A DNA stretch of 6,465 bases from Chloroflexota bacterium (GTDB lineage Bacteria > Chloroflexota > Dehalococcoidia > SM23-28-2 > RBG-16-64-32). The translations under genes and the position numbers were made by a program. Location of the stretch: the NCBI GenBank assembly GCA_016190405.1, contig JACPQO010000076.1, positions 1 through 6,465 on the forward strand, written 5' to 3'. The notes below the pieces were generated by a model that saw only the letters and a program-made list of their open reading frames with translations, did no database searches and was not told where the DNA came from. Shown here one piece after another: positions 6,030 through 6,465 of this stretch; the stretch's first letter is position 1, and each line of letters begins with the position of its first letter.

Positions 6030-6326
6030 ATGAGCTTCTTGGTGTACATGCTCCGATGCGCGGACGGCTCCATCTATACAGGACATACGGATGATCTGGA
6101 GGCGCGGCTGGCAGCACACCGGCTGCGCGTCTATTGTGGCTATACCTCCACGCGACTGCCGGTGCGCCTGATCTTCCACGAGCAGTTTCCAACACGAGAC
6201 GAGGCTTTTGCCGCCGAACGACGGATCAAGCGGTGGTCCCGAGCAAAGAAGTTGGCACTTGCCAGAGGGGACTGGCGGGAGCTTCGGAGGTTATCATCCG
6301 CTCATGGTTCGACAGGCTCACCATGA
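6030..6326 (+). CDS. small GIY-YIG nuclease-domain protein (UPF0213/COG2827-like)
   Basis: The 98-aa product is a stand-alone GIY-YIG domain. VYM (5-7) and YTG (16-18) stand for the GIY and YIG motifs, followed by R26 in DLEARLAAH. E63 lies in AERRIKRWS (62-70) and is the expected metal-binding Glu. Members are thought to act on DNA, but the function of these single-domain proteins is largely unknown. The ATG at 6030 follows AAGG (6016-6019). The real domain ends near residue 89; the tail AHGSTGSP and the stop codon are encoded by palindromic repeat copy 5, which seems to have replaced the original 3' end. Its upstream region is also repeat sequence (copy 4), so the gene is bracketed by two copies. 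Confidence 0.85.
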   Translation: MSFLVYMLRCADGSIYTGHTDDLEARLAAHRLRVYCGYTSTRLPVRLIFHEQFPTRDEAFAAERRIKRWSRAKKLALARGDWRELRRLSSAHGSTGSP

Positions 6327-6330
6327 GCGG
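6298..6330. repeat. palindromic intergenic repeat, copy 5 (within the gene's 3' end)
   Basis: A perfect 11-bp stem, CCGCTCATGGT/ACCATGAGCGG, encloses loop TCGACAGGCTC. The TGA stop of the GIY-YIG gene (6324-6326) is inside the right arm. The hairpin could protect the mRNA 3' end or slow transcription. Confidence 0.85.
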
Positions 6331-6349
6331 AAGGAGGTCGGATCTTTGC

Positions 6350-6370
6350 GGGAGCGCTTTCGGCGCTTTT
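6350..6370 (+). terminator. possible weak rho-independent terminator
   Basis: GGGAGCGC, loop TTTCG and GCGCTTTT form five Watson-Crick pairs plus three G-U pairs, ending in a run of four T. It lies 24 bp past the GIY-YIG stop on the same strand. The T-run is part of the stem, so its strength is doubtful. Apart from this and repeat copy 6, positions 6331-6465 show no gene. Confidence 0.35.
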
Positions 6371-6401
6371 GCTACGTCTCGCGTCGGGCGCGGTGGGCGG
6401 G

Positions 6402-6440
6402 CGACCCTTCGATAAGCTCAGGGCAGGCTCTGAAGGGTCG
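6402..6440. repeat. palindromic intergenic repeat, copy 6
   Basis: Inner stem CCCT/AGGG encloses loop TCGATAAGCTC. An outer alternative pairs CGACCCTTC (6402-6410) with GAAGGGTCG (6432-6440). Confidence 0.7.
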
Positions 6441-6465
6441 GCCGGCGGGGTCGACGATCAACCCG

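Noticed and set aside
5601..6179. A 192-codon minus-strand frame spanning selenoprotein 3' end and GIY-YIG 5' end
   Set aside because: It runs through palindromic and GGTTGGA repeats, whose translation gives typical repeat peptides, and has no domain.

Overview
This is a high-GC bacterial window. Its six protein genes, one tRNA gene and many short palindromic repeats in the gaps resemble an uncultured Chloroflexota-type genome. That placement is a weak inference from repeat style and protein flavour, with no marker gene to confirm it.

Positions 1-2990 look like one end of an integrated element. A Replic_Relax-family protein (30-887) overlaps by 11 nt with a tyrosine recombinase (877-1875). 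A second, clearly related tyrosine recombinase (1954-2907, minus) faces it tail to tail, and its start lies about 80 bp from the 3' end of a tRNA-Trp gene (2989-3064, minus). An integrase beside the 3' end of a tRNA is the usual layout of elements that use the tRNA as attachment site. The other end would lie left of the window.

Positions 2908-3200 hold the tRNA-Trp. Between its likely promoter and its 5' end are two tandem units of 43-45 nt. Each resembles the first 43 nt of the tRNA, but with a strong GC hairpin where the D-arm would be.

Positions 3191-4189 hold a glycerophosphodiester phosphodiesterase whose GTG start lies 6 nt after a perfect TATAAT, so its mRNA is probably leaderless. 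Upstream are two copies of a palindromic repeat.

Positions 4190-5832 hold a divergent pair. On the minus strand is an unrecognised 201-aa helical protein. On the plus strand is a GrdB/PrdB-like (glycine/betaine/sarcosine/D-proline reductase family) protein interrupted by one in-frame TGA at 5464-5466. The TGA is in the U-P-D-C position where this family carries Sec or Cys, the frame stays open for 121 codons after it, and a bacterial-SECIS-like hairpin follows. It is best read as one 288-residue selenoprotein, and this is the strongest candidate for an overlooked gene here.

Positions 5833-6465 hold a small GIY-YIG protein whose last residues are encoded by a palindromic repeat, and three further repeat copies. 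Across the window six copies share the loop TCGACAGGCTC or a close variant, with stems that differ but stay complementary.
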